Counted from the stretch's first letter, positions 28,841-38,845 are shown. The stretch is DNA of 64,000 nt from Tropicimonas sp. IMCC34043 (GCF_003390845.1 NZ_QMEK01000001.1:930001-994000), one strand, 5' to 3'. Numbers and translations are program-made. Notes: generated by a model from the sequence alone, not told the origin.

Positions 28841-28858
28841 AGCCGCCCTGCGGCGGTT
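28841..28858. terminator. Hairpin between convergent DUF883 and moaA genes
   Basis: AGCCGCC (28841-28847) pairs with GGCGGTT (28852-28858), one G-U pair, four-base loop. Its place between two convergent stops suggests a shared terminator; no T-run follows. Confidence 0.45.
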
Positions 28859-28919
28859 GCTCGATAATGCTGCGGACGGGTGCCATGGCCCGGCGGGTGG
28901 CGCGGCTGGACCAGCCGCC

Positions 28920-29951
28920 TCAGCCGCCGGTGTGGCTCATGTGCCGGCTCATCTCGCCGGCGATCTCTTGCCGCGAGTAATCGAAATCGTGGCCCTTCGG
29001 CTTGCGGGCGATGGCGGCGCGGATCGCAGACTCGAGCGCCTCGGGATCGCCCGGCGCGTTGCGCAGGGGCGCGCGAAGGTCGGCGCAGTCCTCTTGCCCG
29101 AGGCACATGAAAAGCTCGCCGGTGCAGGTCAGCCGCACGCGATTGCAGCTTTCGCAGAAGTTGTGGGTCAGAGGCGTGATGAAGCCGATCTTTTGCCCGG
29201 TTTCCTGCAGGCGCACATAGCGGGCGGGTCCACCGCTGGATTCGTCGAGATCGATCAGGGTAAAGCGCCCGGCCAGGCGCGCGCGCAGATCCTTCAGCGG
29301 CCAGTATTGATCGCGCCGGTCCTCGGCGCCAAGATCGCCCATCGGCATGACCTCGATAAAGGTCAGGTCCATGTCGCGGGCCGCGCACCACGCCGTCAGG
29401 TCGAACAGCTCGTCCTCGTTGAAGCCTTTCAGCGCCACGGTATTGATCTTGACCCGCAGCCCCGCGGCAAGCGCCGCATCGATGCCGCGCTGCACCTGGT
29501 CGAACCGGCCCCATCGGGTGATGCGGGCGAATTTCTCGGGCTGGAGGGTGTCGAGAGAGACGTTGATCCGGCGCACCCCGACCTCGGCCAACGGCGCGGC
29601 AAAGCGCGTCAACTGGCTGGCGTTGGTGGTCAGCGTCAACTCGTCCAGCGCACCGCTGTCGAGATGCCGGGCCATCGCCTCGAAATAGGTCATGATCCCG
29701 CGCCGGACCAAGGGCTCGCCCCCGGTAATCCGCAGCTTTTGCACCCCGAGCCGGATGAAGGCCGACGAGAGGATGTCGAGCTCCTCAAGCGTCAGCAGGT
29801 CCTTCTTGGGCAGAAAGGTCATGTTCTCGGCCATGCAATAACTGCAGCGGAAATCGCAGCGGTCGGTCACCGAAACCCTCAGATAGCTGACGCTACGCCG
29901 GAACGGGTCGACAAGCGGGGCGGCAACAGGCATGGCAAGGGGCGCGTTCAT
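28920..29951 (-). CDS. moaA: GTP 3',8-cyclase MoaA
   Basis: Radical-SAM enzyme that starts molybdenum cofactor synthesis from GTP; 343 residues. The N-terminal [4Fe-4S] motif is Cys32-x3-Cys36-x2-Cys39 (RCDFRCSYC). The C-terminal cluster cysteines lie in [20 protein letters not shown], and the chain ends with the essential [11 protein letters not shown] binds SAM. The start at 29951 is a choice between two close ATGs. No other moa gene is nearby. Confidence 0.96.
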   Translation of the reverse strand: MNAPLAMPVAAPLVDPFRRSVSYLRVSVTDRCDFRCSYCMAENMTFLPKKDLLTLEELDILSSAFIRLGVQKLRITGGEPLVRRGIMTYFEAMARHLDSGALDELTLTTNASQLTRFAAPLAEVGVRRINVSLDTLQPEKFARITRWGRFDQVQRGIDAALAAGLRVKINTVALKGFNEDELFDLTAWCAARDMDLTFIEVMPMGDLGAEDRRDQYWPLKDLRARLAGRFTLIDLDESSGGPARYVRLQETGQKIGFITPLTHNFCESCNRVRLTCTGELFMCLGQEDCADLRAPLRNAPGDPEALESAIRAAIARKPKGHDFDYSRQEIAGEMSRHMSHTGG

Positions 29952-30063
29952 GGCAGCGACGCTACGCAGAGGCGGCAATGCTTGCAAGGGGCGGCTTGGC
30001 GATTGTCGGAATGGTGAGGGACCGGGTAAACTTGCCGCAAAGGCAACAGGCGGGAGCGAGAGA

Positions 30064-30573
30064 ATGAATCCGAATGTCTGGACTGCCCTTGCTGCGGTGG
30101 CCTTGCTGGCCGGCTGCAGCGAGCTGTCACAATTCGGCGGGCCTGGAAAACCGCTCGGTGCGCCGATGCAGACCGTTGCCGGCGGAAACGGTGGTGCCAG
30201 CGTCACCCCCGCCGCAATGCAGGCGCCGCCGCCACCGAAAGCGGCCGTGACCCCCGAACAGTTCGACACCACGACCGAGGCGCAGCGCGCCGCTGCCGCG
30301 ACGGCCCCCGCGGCGACCGGCGAAAGGCGGCTTGGCACCACCATCGCCTCGCTCGGCGATCCGGCCGATCCGGGGTTCTGGGCCGAGACCGGGCTGGTCA
30401 CGGAGCGCGTATCCGGGCGGCTTCAGAACCCGATCACGGGCGAATCGGTGCAGGTGGAACTGCGCCCCTCCGGCGCGGCGCCGGGGGCGGGAACGCGGGT
30501 CAGCCTGCCGGCGATGCGGGTGCTTGAATTGCCGCTGACCGGGCTGCCCGAACTGATCGTCTATAGGAACTGA
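30064..30573 (+). CDS. Predicted lipoprotein, unknown function
   Basis: A 169-residue protein with a lipoprotein signal: hydrophobic helix then LLAGC with Cys18 as the lipidation site. The mature part is Ala/Pro-rich (about 30-90) and then folds into a short domain (about 95-169; [24 protein letters not shown]). That domain is seen in conserved Rhodobacteraceae lipoproteins near moaA, as far as I recall. No catalytic motif. GGGAGCGAG lies before the ATG. It is divergent from moaA. Confidence 0.75.
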   Translation: MNPNVWTALAAVALLAGCSELSQFGGPGKPLGAPMQTVAGGNGGASVTPAAMQAPPPPKAAVTPEQFDTTTEAQRAAAATAPAATGERRLGTTIASLGDPADPGFWAETGLVTERVSGRLQNPITGESVQVELRPSGAAPGAGTRVSLPAMRVLELPLTGLPELIVYRN

Positions 30574-30641
30574 GGCGTCCTCGCCGGCTCAGGCGTCTGG
30601 GCCGGCGCATCTGGGGCGGGGCTGCCGCCGGGCAGGGCCCG

Positions 30642-30659
30642 AGCGGCGGTGGCGCCGCT
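30642..30659. terminator. Hairpin between the lipoprotein gene and ychF
   Basis: AGCGGCG (30642-30648) and CGCCGCT (30653-30659) form a 7-bp stem with a GTGG loop between two convergent genes. No T-run. Confidence 0.4.
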
Positions 30660-30689
30660 GGCGCGGCGCGGCCCCGCGCGACACAGATG

Positions 30690-31787
30690 TCAGGCGTTGA
30701 ACAGGAAGTGCAGGACGTCGCCGTCCTTGACCGCATAGGTCTTGCCCTCGACGCGCATCTTGCCCGCATCCTTGGCGCCCTGTTCGCCGCCAAGGGTAAC
30801 GAAGTCGTCATAGCTGATGGTCTCGGCGCGGATGAAGCCGCGTTCGAAATCGCCATGGATGACGCCCGCCGCCTTTGGCGCCAGATCGCCCTTGTGGATC
30901 GTCCAGGCGCGCGCCTCTTTCGGCCCGACCGTGAAATAGGTCTGAAGCCCCAGCAAGGTGTGACCGACACGGATCAACTGGTCGAGCCCGGCCTCTTCGA
31001 GACCGAGTTCCGACAGGAACATCCCCGCCTCTTCGGGGTCGAGCTGCGCGATCTCTTCCTCGATCCGGGCCGAGATCACCACCGCCGCCGCACCCTCGGC
31101 CGCGGCCATCTCCTGAACGGCACGCGACAGATCGTTGCCGCTGGCGGCGTCCTCCTCGGCGACGTTGCAGACATAGAGGATGGGCTTGGAGGTCATGAGC
31201 TGCAGCGTGGCCCAGACCCGGGCATCCTCGGCATCGACGGCGACAGTGCGTGCCGGGCGGCCGTCTTCCAGCGCCGCAAGTGCCGCCTTCAGCAGGCGCT
31301 CCTGCTGCAGGGCTTCCTTGTCGCCGCCACGCACCTTGCGCGACAGGTTCTGCAGCCGCTTCTCGATCGATTCCATGTCCGCGAGCATCAGTTCGGTCTC
31401 GATGGTCTGGGCGTCCGCGACCGGATCGACGCGGCCGTCGACATGGGTCACGTCGTCGTCCTCGAAACAGCGCAGCACATGGGCGATGGCGTCGCATTCG
31501 CGGATGTTGGCGAGGAACTGGTTGCCGAGGCCTTCGCCGCGGCTGGCGCCCTTCACCAGACCCGCAATGTCGACAAATGTCATGCGGGTCGGAATGATCT
31601 GTTTCGATCCGGCGATGGCGGCGAGTTTCTCGAGCCGCGGGTCGGGAACGGCGACATCGCCGACGTTCGGTTCGATGGTGCAGAAGGGAAAGTTCGCGGC
31701 CTGCGCCGCGGCGGTGCGGGTCAGTGCGTTGAACAGGGTGGATTTGCCGACGTTCGGCAGGCCCACGATACCGGTCTTGAAGCCCAT
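30690..31787 (-). CDS. ychF: Redox-regulated ATPase YchF (OLA1 type)
   Basis: Obg-family P-loop protein that hydrolyses ATP in preference to GTP and associates with ribosomes; 365 residues, canonical length. G1 is GLPNVGKSTL (9-18), G3 is DIAGLVKGAS, and the C-terminal TGS domain contains GDFERGFIRAETI. The start at 31787 gives the universal MGFKTGIVGLPNVGKS. It is divergent from the VOC gene at 31909. Confidence 0.97.
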   Translation of the reverse strand: MGFKTGIVGLPNVGKSTLFNALTRTAAAQAANFPFCTIEPNVGDVAVPDPRLEKLAAIAGSKQIIPTRMTFVDIAGLVKGASRGEGLGNQFLANIRECDAIAHVLRCFEDDDVTHVDGRVDPVADAQTIETELMLADMESIEKRLQNLSRKVRGGDKEALQQERLLKAALAALEDGRPARTVAVDAEDARVWATLQLMTSKPILYVCNVAEEDAASGNDLSRAVQEMAAAEGAAAVVISARIEEEIAQLDPEEAGMFLSELGLEEAGLDQLIRVGHTLLGLQTYFTVGPKEARAWTIHKGDLAPKAAGVIHGDFERGFIRAETISYDDFVTLGGEQGAKDAGKMRVEGKTYAVKDGDVLHFLFNA

Positions 31788-31908
31788 CGTCAGATCCTTC
31801 GGGAAAACTTGGCGCCTTCTAGTGCCTGGGGGCAGGCGCCGCAAGCCGGGCTGTCCGGGATGGCGGATTCGGGATAGACTGCGCGGGCGAACATCAGGGA
31901 GGACATCC

Positions 31909-32325
31909 ATGCCATCCATCAGCCCCTATCTGTTCTTCGACGGCACCTGCCGGGAGGCGATGACCGCCTATGCCGAGATCCTCGACGCCGAGATCCTGTC
32001 CATGATCCCGTTTTCGGAAGCCCCCGAGGGCGAGGGGATGCCCGATGTGCCGGGGGATCTGATCATGCACGCCGGCCTCGGCTTCCACGGCCAGTACCTG
32101 ATGGCCTCGGACGACATGCCGGGGCGCAACAAGGTGCCGGCCTCGAGCCATGTCATGGTCTCGCTGGCAGATCTCGATGCCGCGCACGAGGTATTCGACC
32201 GGCTTGCGGAGGGCGGCGAAGTCAGGATGCCGTTTGCGCCGACCTCGTGGTCTGCGGGCTTTGGTGTTTTGCGGGACCGCTGGGGCCAGTTGTGGATGGT
32301 GGGAACGGACGAGACCGCCGCCTGA
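31909..32325 (+). CDS. VOC family (PhnB-like) protein
   Basis: A 138-residue glyoxalase/bleomycin-resistance fold protein of the PhnB group. It opens with the typical ISPYLFFDGTCREAMTAY and ends with GVLRDRWGQLWMV. Such proteins are small dimers, often of unassigned activity. AGGGAGG precedes the ATG. It may be co-transcribed with trpA 94 bases downstream, though no functional link is known. Confidence 0.88.
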   Translation: MPSISPYLFFDGTCREAMTAYAEILDAEILSMIPFSEAPEGEGMPDVPGDLIMHAGLGFHGQYLMASDDMPGRNKVPASSHVMVSLADLDAAHEVFDRLAEGGEVRMPFAPTSWSAGFGVLRDRWGQLWMVGTDETAA

Positions 32326-32419
32326 TCGGCCATCCGCATCGATTGTCGCCAGGGTTCCGCCTTGATCTTCCTGCCGATTGTCTGCAGGAGAGAGCGGATC
32401 ACTCGCGAGGACTCCCGAC

Positions 32420-33211
32420 ATGACCCGGATCGACGACACGTTCACCCGCCTGAAAGCCGAGGGAAAGAAGGCCTTCGTGGCCTATGTCATGGCGGGCGAT
32501 CCCGATTACGAGACGTCCCTTGAGATCGTGAAGGGGCTGCCTGCCGCTGGCGTCGACATCATCGAGCTTGGCGTGCCCTTCACCGATCCGATGGCCGACG
32601 GGCCGACCATCCAGCTTGCCGGTCAGCGGGCGCTTGACGGCGGCCAGACGCTGGAGAAGACGCTGGCGATGATTGCGGCGTTCCGCGAGGGCGATGCGAC
32701 GACCCCGATCGTGCTGATGGGCTATTACAACCCGATCTATAACCGGGGCGTGGCGCGATTTCTGAAAGATGCCGTGCTGGCCGGGGTCGACGGGCTGATC
32801 GTGGTCGATCTGCCGCCCGAGGAAGATGCCGAGCTGTGCATTCCGGCGCAGGCGGCAGGGCTGAACTTCATCCGGCTGGCGACGCCGACGACCGACGACA
32901 AGCGGCTGCCGAAGGTGCTGCAGAATACTTCGGGCTTTGTCTATTACGTCTCGATCACCGGAATCACCGGGTCGGCGGCGGCCGAGGCCGGCGATGTCGG
33001 ACCCGAGGTGGCGCGGATCAAGGCCATGACCGACCTTCCCGTGATCGTGGGCTTCGGAATCCGCACGCCCGAGGCGGCCGAAGCGATTGCCGCCGTTGCG
33101 GATGGCGCCGTCGTCGGCTCGGCCATCGTCGGCCAGATCGCCGAGGGGCGGGCGGTCGACGAGATCCATGCCTTCGTCAAGCGGCTGGCCGAGGGCGCGC
33201 ACCGGGCGTGA
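32420..33211 (+). CDS. trpA: Tryptophan synthase alpha subunit
   Basis: Splits indole-3-glycerol phosphate to indole and passes it to TrpB; 263 residues. Catalytic Glu49 ([11 protein letters not shown]) and Asp60 (MADGP) are present, as are the phosphate-binding [11 protein letters not shown] and GFGIRTPE loops. The start at 32420 fits the family. trpB is not in this window, so alpha and beta genes are separated, or the partner lies elsewhere. Confidence 0.97.
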   Translation: MTRIDDTFTRLKAEGKKAFVAYVMAGDPDYETSLEIVKGLPAAGVDIIELGVPFTDPMADGPTIQLAGQRALDGGQTLEKTLAMIAAFREGDATTPIVLMGYYNPIYNRGVARFLKDAVLAGVDGLIVVDLPPEEDAELCIPAQAAGLNFIRLATPTTDDKRLPKVLQNTSGFVYYVSITGITGSAAAEAGDVGPEVARIKAMTDLPVIVGFGIRTPEAAEAIAAVADGAVVGSAIVGQIAEGRAVDEIHAFVKRLAEGAHRA

Positions 33212-33591
33212 GCCCGATGGCACTGTCACGGAGCCTGTCCTGCAGGCGCTTGCCCTGACACGACTGGCAAGGGCAGGCGCGGTTCGGCCACCGGGTGACC
33301 CGATTTGGCTCCGCGACCTGCAAGGGTTCAACGGATACCGGAACGTCCCGTGGCCGACCTTGGTAGAGGCAGGGGTGCTTCATTCCGCGTCAAGCGGATG
33401 AACAACCGAAAGTCTACCTAAAACAGTTGCAAGAATCTTTAAACGCGAATTATCTTTCCCCAAGGTCCTGTCCACCCACGGATTTCATTTCAGGACAGTG
33501 TCGGCATTGCACCGGGACCCTATACGTAATTTTCGCCGCCGCCGCCGCAGCAGCCTGGAGTGGAGCATTATCATTTTGGAACTTGAGACAC
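33212..33591. other. 380-base gap upstream of the VPLPA-CTERM gene
   Basis: No supported gene. It contains a long-stem hairpin (33247-33279: CGCTTGCCCT pairing with AGGGCAGGCG, one G-U), which may end trpA transcription. An AT-richer stretch around 33405-33450 could hold the promoter, followed by CTGTCC/GGACAG inverted arms (about 33467-33500) and a run of GCC triplets (33538-33550). Confidence 0.4.
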
Positions 33592-34362
33592 ATGAAGACG
33601 CAAATTTCCGCGCTCTGCGCCTTTCTGGCGATCGCGCCTTGTTCGGCTTCGGCCCTTGCCATCGGATCGCTTGACGCAAGCCGCAGCTATGGCGGGAGCT
33701 TTCTTGAAGGCTCCGATCTGGCTGACCTGAAATCCATGATCTTGGCGGACGGGCATACGGTCGTCGCCCCTGTCGCAACCCTGACGGCATCCTATCTTTC
33801 CGGCCTCGATGCGGTCTTCATCGGCGTGACGAGCTCAGACTTTGAAACGAACGGGGCGGCTTCGGCCGAGGAGGCCCTGGCGCTTGCGAATTTCGTGTCT
33901 GGCGGCGGGATTGCCTTGATTCTCGGCGAGAACGGCCAGTTCGATGCCAACACCAACACCTGGCTCGCTCCCTTCGGGCTGGCCCTTGCGAGCAATCAAT
34001 ACCTTTGGGGCGGAACATGGGAGACGTCCGTCGACCCGCTGCTGAGCGGCGGCGTTTCGGGATCGGATCTGGGGTACTATTCGGGATCGACCTTCGCGTC
34101 GGGCAGTTACGACATCTATGCGACGCTGAATGGCGATGCGGCCGTCGTGGGCAAGGCCTTCGGGTCCGGCCATGTCTATGCCACGGGGGACGGCGATTTC
34201 CTGTATCTGAATGACGCAACGAGCGGGTACAGCCAGACCTTCATCCTGAACGCATTGACCGCGGCGAGCGTTCCGGCGGTTCCGCTGCCCGCGGGTCTTC
34301 CCCTGGCGCTTGGCGGCTTTGGCGTGCTGGCGCTGACGCGCCGGCGGCAACGCAGCGCCTGA
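33592..34362 (+). CDS. VPLPA-CTERM sorted surface protein
   Basis: A 256-residue secreted protein. It has an N-terminal signal peptide (1-22), a mature beta-rich domain with many Gly, Ser and Thr, and a C-terminal sorting signal. That signal starts VPLPAGLPL at residue 230, runs through a hydrophobic helix and ends RRRQRSA. This is the exosortase substrate layout (VPLPA-CTERM, matched with XrtD-type exosortases in Rhodobacteraceae). No exosortase is in the window. The body (ILADGHTVV..., ANFVSGGGIALILG) resembles a glutamine-amidotransferase-like flavodoxin fold without a clear nucleophile. Function unknown. Confidence 0.88.
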   Translation: MKTQISALCAFLAIAPCSASALAIGSLDASRSYGGSFLEGSDLADLKSMILADGHTVVAPVATLTASYLSGLDAVFIGVTSSDFETNGAASAEEALALANFVSGGGIALILGENGQFDANTNTWLAPFGLALASNQYLWGGTWETSVDPLLSGGVSGSDLGYYSGSTFASGSYDIYATLNGDAAVVGKAFGSGHVYATGDGDFLYLNDATSGYSQTFILNALTAASVPAVPLPAGLPLALGGFGVLALTRRRQRSA

Positions 34363-34379
34363 ACGGCAGGGCGGGGGCG

Positions 34380-34401
34380 CGGACGGGATCATTCCCGTCC
34401 G
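34380..34401 (+). terminator. Hairpin after the VPLPA-CTERM gene
   Basis: CGGACGGGA (34380-34388) pairs perfectly with TCCCGTCCG (34393-34401) around TCAT. A 9-bp GC-rich stem 18 bases after the stop; no T-run. Confidence 0.5.
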
Positions 34402-34492
34402 GCACCGACCCCGCATCCTTGCCGACAAGATTGCCCGACTGCCTCCCGCTTGCTACCCCTTGGCGACGGACACTGTGCGCAAGGGGTAAGCC

Positions 34493-35662
34493 ATGCCTGT
34501 CATCACCTGCATCGACGATCTGAAGCCGATCTATCGGCGGCGGGTGCCGAAGATGTTCTATGACTATGCCGAATCCGGAAGCTGGACCGAGCAGACCTTT
34601 CGCGAGAACGTCACCGACTTCGACCAGATCCGGCTGAAGCAGCGGGTGGCGGTGGACATGACCGGGCGCTCGACCGCCACGACCATGCTGGGGCAGGAGG
34701 TGGCGATGCCGGTGGCGCTGGCACCCGTCGGTCTGCTCGGGATGCAGCATGCGGATGGTGAAATTCTTGCCGCGAAGGCGGCCGAGGCATTCGGCGTGCC
34801 GTTCACGCTGTCGACGCTCTCGATCTGTTCGATCGAGGATGTGGCCGAGAACACGACAAAGCCGTTCTGGTTTCAGGTCTACACCCTAAAGGACGACGAT
34901 TTCATGCGCCGGCTGATGGAACGGGCGCGGGCGGCCGGCTGTTCGGCCATCGTCATCACGCTCGATCTGCAGGTGCAGGGGCAGCGCCACAAGGATCTGA
35001 AGAACGGCCTGTCGGCGCCGCCGAAACCGACGCTGAAGACCTGGGCGAACCTTGCCACCAAATGGGCCTGGGGCATCGACATGCTGCAAACTAAGCGGCG
35101 CAGCTTCGGCAATGTGATCGGCCACGCCAAGGGGGTGAGCGACCCGTCCTCGCTGACCTCCTGGACCGCCGAGGCATTCGACCATGCGCTCGACTGGAAG
35201 CGTGTGGCTGAACTGATGGAGATGTGGGGCGGCAAGGTCATTCTGAAAGGGATCCTCGACCCCGAGGACGCACGCCGTGCGGCCGAACTGGGTGCCGATG
35301 CGATTGTCGTGTCGAATCACGGCGGCCGGCAGCTCGACGGCGCGCTGAGCGCAATCCGGATGCTGCCGCAGATCGTCGATGCAGTCGGCGACACCACCGA
35401 AGTCTGGATGGACAGCGGGATCCGGTCGGGACAGGACGTGCTGAAGGCGCTGGCGCTGGGGGCGAAGGCAACGATGATCGGCCGCGCCTTTGTCTATGGG
35501 CTGGGGGCGATGGGACAGGCCGGCGTGACCCGGTCGCTGGAGGTGATCCAGCGAGAGCTCGACGTGTCGATGGCGCTCTGCGGGCGGCGGCGGATCGCGG
35601 ATCTGGGGCGCGACATGTTGCTGGTGCCAGAGGATTTCGAAGGCCGCTGGAAGACCTGGTGA
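34493..35662 (+). CDS. lldD: FMN-dependent L-lactate dehydrogenase / alpha-hydroxy-acid oxidase
   Basis: A 389-residue flavoenzyme of the LldD family oxidising L-lactate (or a related 2-hydroxy acid) to pyruvate at the membrane. The catalytic His276 lies in SNHGGRQLDG, FMN-binding ALAPVGLLGMQHADGE is near residue 75, and the GRAFVYGLGAMGQAG phosphate loop is near the end. AAGGGGTAAGCC precedes the ATG. The usual partners (lactate permease, LldR) are not adjacent, so the substrate is probable rather than certain. Confidence 0.92.
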   Translation: MPVITCIDDLKPIYRRRVPKMFYDYAESGSWTEQTFRENVTDFDQIRLKQRVAVDMTGRSTATTMLGQEVAMPVALAPVGLLGMQHADGEILAAKAAEAFGVPFTLSTLSICSIEDVAENTTKPFWFQVYTLKDDDFMRRLMERARAAGCSAIVITLDLQVQGQRHKDLKNGLSAPPKPTLKTWANLATKWAWGIDMLQTKRRSFGNVIGHAKGVSDPSSLTSWTAEAFDHALDWKRVAELMEMWGGKVILKGILDPEDARRAAELGADAIVVSNHGGRQLDGALSAIRMLPQIVDAVGDTTEVWMDSGIRSGQDVLKALALGAKATMIGRAFVYGLGAMGQAGVTRSLEVIQRELDVSMALCGRRRIADLGRDMLLVPEDFEGRWKTW

Positions 35663-35889
35663 CAGGCGCCGCGGCGCGAGTCGCGGCGGGCCGTTCGGCG
35701 CAGGATCGGGGACGGTGCAGGGACGGCCTTCGCCTCAACATGCCGATTTGTCGCGCGCGCCCGGTTCGCCGCACCGTGGCCCGATCACCCGGGGGGCTGC
35801 CTGTACCACTCGAAACTTTACCGATTCGGTCCGAGTCAAATGCCTGAGTCGAAAAGATTTTGTCCTCGATGGCTGAAGCGTATTGACCG

Positions 35890-35911
35890 ATTGACTGTTT
35901 TTTCCGTCAAT
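35890..35911. promoter_or_regulatory. Inverted repeat ATTGAC-N10-GTCAAT upstream of acs
   Basis: Six-base arms separated by the T-rich spacer TGTTTTTTCC; an extra TTGAC just upstream (35883-35887) makes a direct repeat with the left arm. A candidate activator or repressor site for acs, about 170 bases from the start. The factor is unknown. Confidence 0.4.
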
Positions 35912-35944
35912 GAGTTTACAAAAAAACCTTTCCTGAAAAAAGGG

Positions 35945-35974
35945 TTACGACTTTTTTGACGAATAGAGTATGAT
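35945..35974 (+). promoter_or_regulatory. Candidate sigma-70 promoter of acs
   Basis: TTACGA (35945-35950), 18-base spacer, TATGAT (35969-35974). The -10 is a good match and the -35 fair. It would give a leader of about 95 bases before the acs ATG. Confidence 0.4.
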
Positions 35975-36077
35975 CTCCCCAAGCCGCGGCTGGGGGAGGC
36001 GCGTCGAGGGGTGCAATTGATTGCACCGCGTGATTCCCTCAGCAATTGCGGAGAGAGTCACAAGGGAGGAATTCTCA

Positions 36078-38045
36078 ATGTCTGCTAAATCGAAGGGCGC
36101 TCCGGAAACGGGCGCGATTCCGGCCGATTTTCTGGCCAAGGCCCATCTGGACGCGGCCGGCTATGAAAAGATGTATGCAGAATCGATCAATGATCCTGAA
36201 AAGTTCTGGGGGGAACAGGGCAAGCGCCTGGACTGGATCAAACCCTATACCAAAGTGAAAGATACCAGCTTCGCGCCCGGCAATGTGTCGATCAAGTGGT
36301 TCGAGGACGGCACGCTGAACGTTGCCGCCAACTGCATCGATCGCCATTTGGCCAAGCGCGGCAATCAGACCGCCATTATCTTCGAACCCGATGACGTGCA
36401 CGAGCCGGCGCAATACATCACCTATCGCCAGTTGCACAATCAGGTCTGCAAGTTCGCCAACGTGCTCGAGACCCTGGGCATTCGCAAGGGCGACCGGGTG
36501 GTCCTGTATCTTCCGATGATCCCCGAAGCGGCCTATGCGATGCTGGCCTGCGCGCGGATCGGCGCGATCCATTCGATCGTCTTCGCCGGTTTCTCGCCCG
36601 AGGCACTGGCCGCCCGTGTCAACGGCTGCGACGCCAAGCTCGTCATCACCGCCGACTATGCCCCCCGCGGCGGCCGCAAGACCGCGCTGAAGGCAAACAC
36701 CGACGCCGCGATGCTGCACGTGATCCACGACCCGAGCGTTCTGGTTGTCCGCCGCACCCGCGAGCAGACCACCTGGGTCGAGGGCCGCGACTTCGACTAT
36801 GGCGAGATGATGCTGGAGGCCAGCGACGTCAACACGCCGGCCGAGATCGGTGCCGAGGATCCGCTGTTCATCCTCTACACCTCGGGGTCGACCGGCCACC
36901 CGAAGGGTGTGGTTCACACCTCTGGCGGCTACCTGCTTTATGCCGCGCTCACCCATGAATACGTGTTCGACTATCACCCGGGCGACGTGTTCTGGTGCAC
37001 GGCGGACGTGGGCTGGGTAACCGGGCACAGCTATATCGTCTATGGCCCGCTGGCGAACGGCGCGACGACGGTGATGTTCGAGGGCGTGCCGACATTCCCC
37101 GATGCCGGCCGGTTCTGGGAGGTCTGCGAGAAGCACAAGGTCAACCAGTTCTATACCGCGCCGACCGCAATCCGGGCCCTGATGGGGCATGGCGACGAGT
37201 GGGTCGCCAAGCACGACCTCAGCTCGCTGCGGCTGCTCGGCTCGGTCGGCGAGCCGATCAACCCCGAGGCATGGCACTGGTACAACGAGAAAGTCGGCAA
37301 GGGCAGATGCCCGATCGTCGACACCTGGTGGCAGACCGAAACCGGCGGCCACCTGATCACGCCGCTGCCGGGTGCGATCCCGACCAAGCCCGGCTCGGCC
37401 ACGGTGCCGTTCTTCGGCGTGCAGCCGGTGGTTCTCGACCCGCAGACCGGCGAGGAGATCCAGCAGACCGAAGCCGAGGGCGTGCTGTGCCTGAAGGACA
37501 GCTGGCCGGGCCAGATGCGCGGCGTCTGGGACGACCATGGCCGGTTCGAAAAGACCTATTTTGCCGATTACAAGAACTATTACTTCTCGGGTGACGGCTG
37601 CCGGCGCGATGCCGACGGCTATTACTGGATCACCGGCCGGGTCGATGACGTCATCAACGTCTCGGGTCACCGGATGGGCACGGCGGAAGTGGAAAGCGCG
37701 CTGGTCGCGCACCCGAAAGTCGCCGAGGCCGCGGTGGTCGGTTATCCGCATCAGCTGAAGGGGCAGGGCATCTATTGCTATGTCACGCTGATGAACGACG
37801 TCGAACCCAGCGACGAGCTCTACAAGGAATTGCGGACCTGGGTCCGTCACGAGATCGGCCCGATTGCGACACCCGACCTGATCCAGTGGTCGCCCGGGCT
37901 GCCAAAGACACGATCGGGCAAGATCATGCGCCGCATCTTGCGGAAGATTGCCGAAAACGACTACGGCACGCTTGGAGATACCTCCACGCTCGCCGACCCT
38001 TCCGTCGTCGAGGATCTGATCAACAACCGCATGAACAAGGGCTGA
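36078..38045 (+). CDS. acs: Acetyl-CoA synthetase
   Basis: Activates acetate with ATP and CoA to acetyl-CoA, AMP and pyrophosphate; 655 residues. The ANL-family core motif [15 protein letters not shown], the WWQTETGGH loop and the [18 protein letters not shown] hinge are intact. [15 protein letters not shown] carries Lys615, the lysine that is acetylated to switch Acs off in other bacteria. AGGGAGG lies before the ATG at 36078. It heads an acetate module: adk follows after three bases, then DUF4212, symporter and regulators. Confidence 0.97.
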   Translation: MSAKSKGAPETGAIPADFLAKAHLDAAGYEKMYAESINDPEKFWGEQGKRLDWIKPYTKVKDTSFAPGNVSIKWFEDGTLNVAANCIDRHLAKRGNQTAIIFEPDDVHEPAQYITYRQLHNQVCKFANVLETLGIRKGDRVVLYLPMIPEAAYAMLACARIGAIHSIVFAGFSPEALAARVNGCDAKLVITADYAPRGGRKTALKANTDAAMLHVIHDPSVLVVRRTREQTTWVEGRDFDYGEMMLEASDVNTPAEIGAEDPLFILYTSGSTGHPKGVVHTSGGYLLYAALTHEYVFDYHPGDVFWCTADVGWVTGHSYIVYGPLANGATTVMFEGVPTFPDAGRFWEVCEKHKVNQFYTAPTAIRALMGHGDEWVAKHDLSSLRLLGSVGEPINPEAWHWYNEKVGKGRCPIVDTWWQTETGGHLITPLPGAIPTKPGSATVPFFGVQPVVLDPQTGEEIQQTEAEGVLCLKDSWPGQMRGVWDDHGRFEKTYFADYKNYYFSGDGCRRDADGYYWITGRVDDVINVSGHRMGTAEVESALVAHPKVAEAAVVGYPHQLKGQGIYCYVTLMNDVEPSDELYKELRTWVRHEIGPIATPDLIQWSPGLPKTRSGKIMRRILRKIAENDYGTLGDTSTLADPSVVEDLINNRMNKG

Positions 38046-38048
38046 GCA

Positions 38049-38726
38049 ATGAGCGAAGCGAACACGCCTCCCGTATTGATCCTGTTGGGGCCTCCGGGCG
38101 CCGGCAAAGGCACCCAGGCGCGCATTCTCGAAGAGAGATTCGGGTTGGTCCAGCTATCCACCGGCGATCTGCTGCGTGGTGCTGTGGCCGCGGGGACCGA
38201 GGCTGGCAAGAAGGCCAAGGCAGTGATGGAAGCCGGGGAGCTGGTGAGCGACGAGATCGTTCTTGCGGTTCTGCACGATCGTCTGGCCGAGCCCGACGTC
38301 GGCAAGGGGGTGATCCTTGACGGATTTCCCCGCACCACCGGCCAGGCCGAGGCGCTTGACACGATGCTGGCCGACACCGGCCAGAAGATCAACGCCGCGA
38401 TCAGCCTCGAGGTCGAGGATGAGGCGATGGTCGAGCGGGTTTCGGGCCGCTACACCTGCGCCAACTGCGGCGAGGGCTATCACGACACGTTCAAGAAGCC
38501 CGAGGTCGACGGCGTCTGCGACAAGTGCGGCGGCACCGAATTCAAGCGTCGGGCCGACGACAATGCCGAGACCGTGCGGTCGCGGCTGTCGGCCTATCAT
38601 GAACAGACTGCACCGCTGATCGATTTCTACAAAAGCCGCGGGCAGTTGAAAGAAGTGGATGCGATGGGTGAGATCGACGCGATCTCGGACGCCCTCGCAG
38701 GTATCGTCGAGAAGGTTCAGGCCTGA
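38049..38726 (+). CDS. adk: Adenylate kinase with zinc-type LID
   Basis: Converts AMP + ATP to two ADP; 225 residues, long form. The P-loop is GPPGAGKGT (14-22) and the AMP site includes STGDLLR and DGFPRT. The LID carries four cysteines, Cys137-x2-Cys140 and Cys157-x2-Cys160, expected to bind zinc. It begins three bases after acs, whose product AMP it can recycle, so it may be a dedicated partner rather than (or in addition to) a ribosomal-operon adk. Confidence 0.97.
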   Translation: MSEANTPPVLILLGPPGAGKGTQARILEERFGLVQLSTGDLLRGAVAAGTEAGKKAKAVMEAGELVSDEIVLAVLHDRLAEPDVGKGVILDGFPRTTGQAEALDTMLADTGQKINAAISLEVEDEAMVERVSGRYTCANCGEGYHDTFKKPEVDGVCDKCGGTEFKRRADDNAETVRSRLSAYHEQTAPLIDFYKSRGQLKEVDAMGEIDAISDALAGIVEKVQA

Positions 38727-38845
38727 TCGGCTGGTCGGGGGCCGATGGTCCCCGGCCGCTTCCGGACCGACAGGTCCGGGCAAAGGGAACGCCGCGAGCG
38801 GGAGGCTCGGGGTGGGAGTTGCAACCCATTAGGGGGGAGGGCCGC

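Larger units (their letters stand above)
35663..36077. other. 415-base upstream region of acs
   Basis: No supported gene. The second half is strikingly AT-rich for this genome (35880-35975; several runs of T or A). It contains a dyad ATTGAC-N10-GTCAAT (35890-35911), a possible promoter (35945-35974) and a hairpin CCCC-A-AGCC-GC-GGCT-GGGG (35977-35995). Confidence 0.5.
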
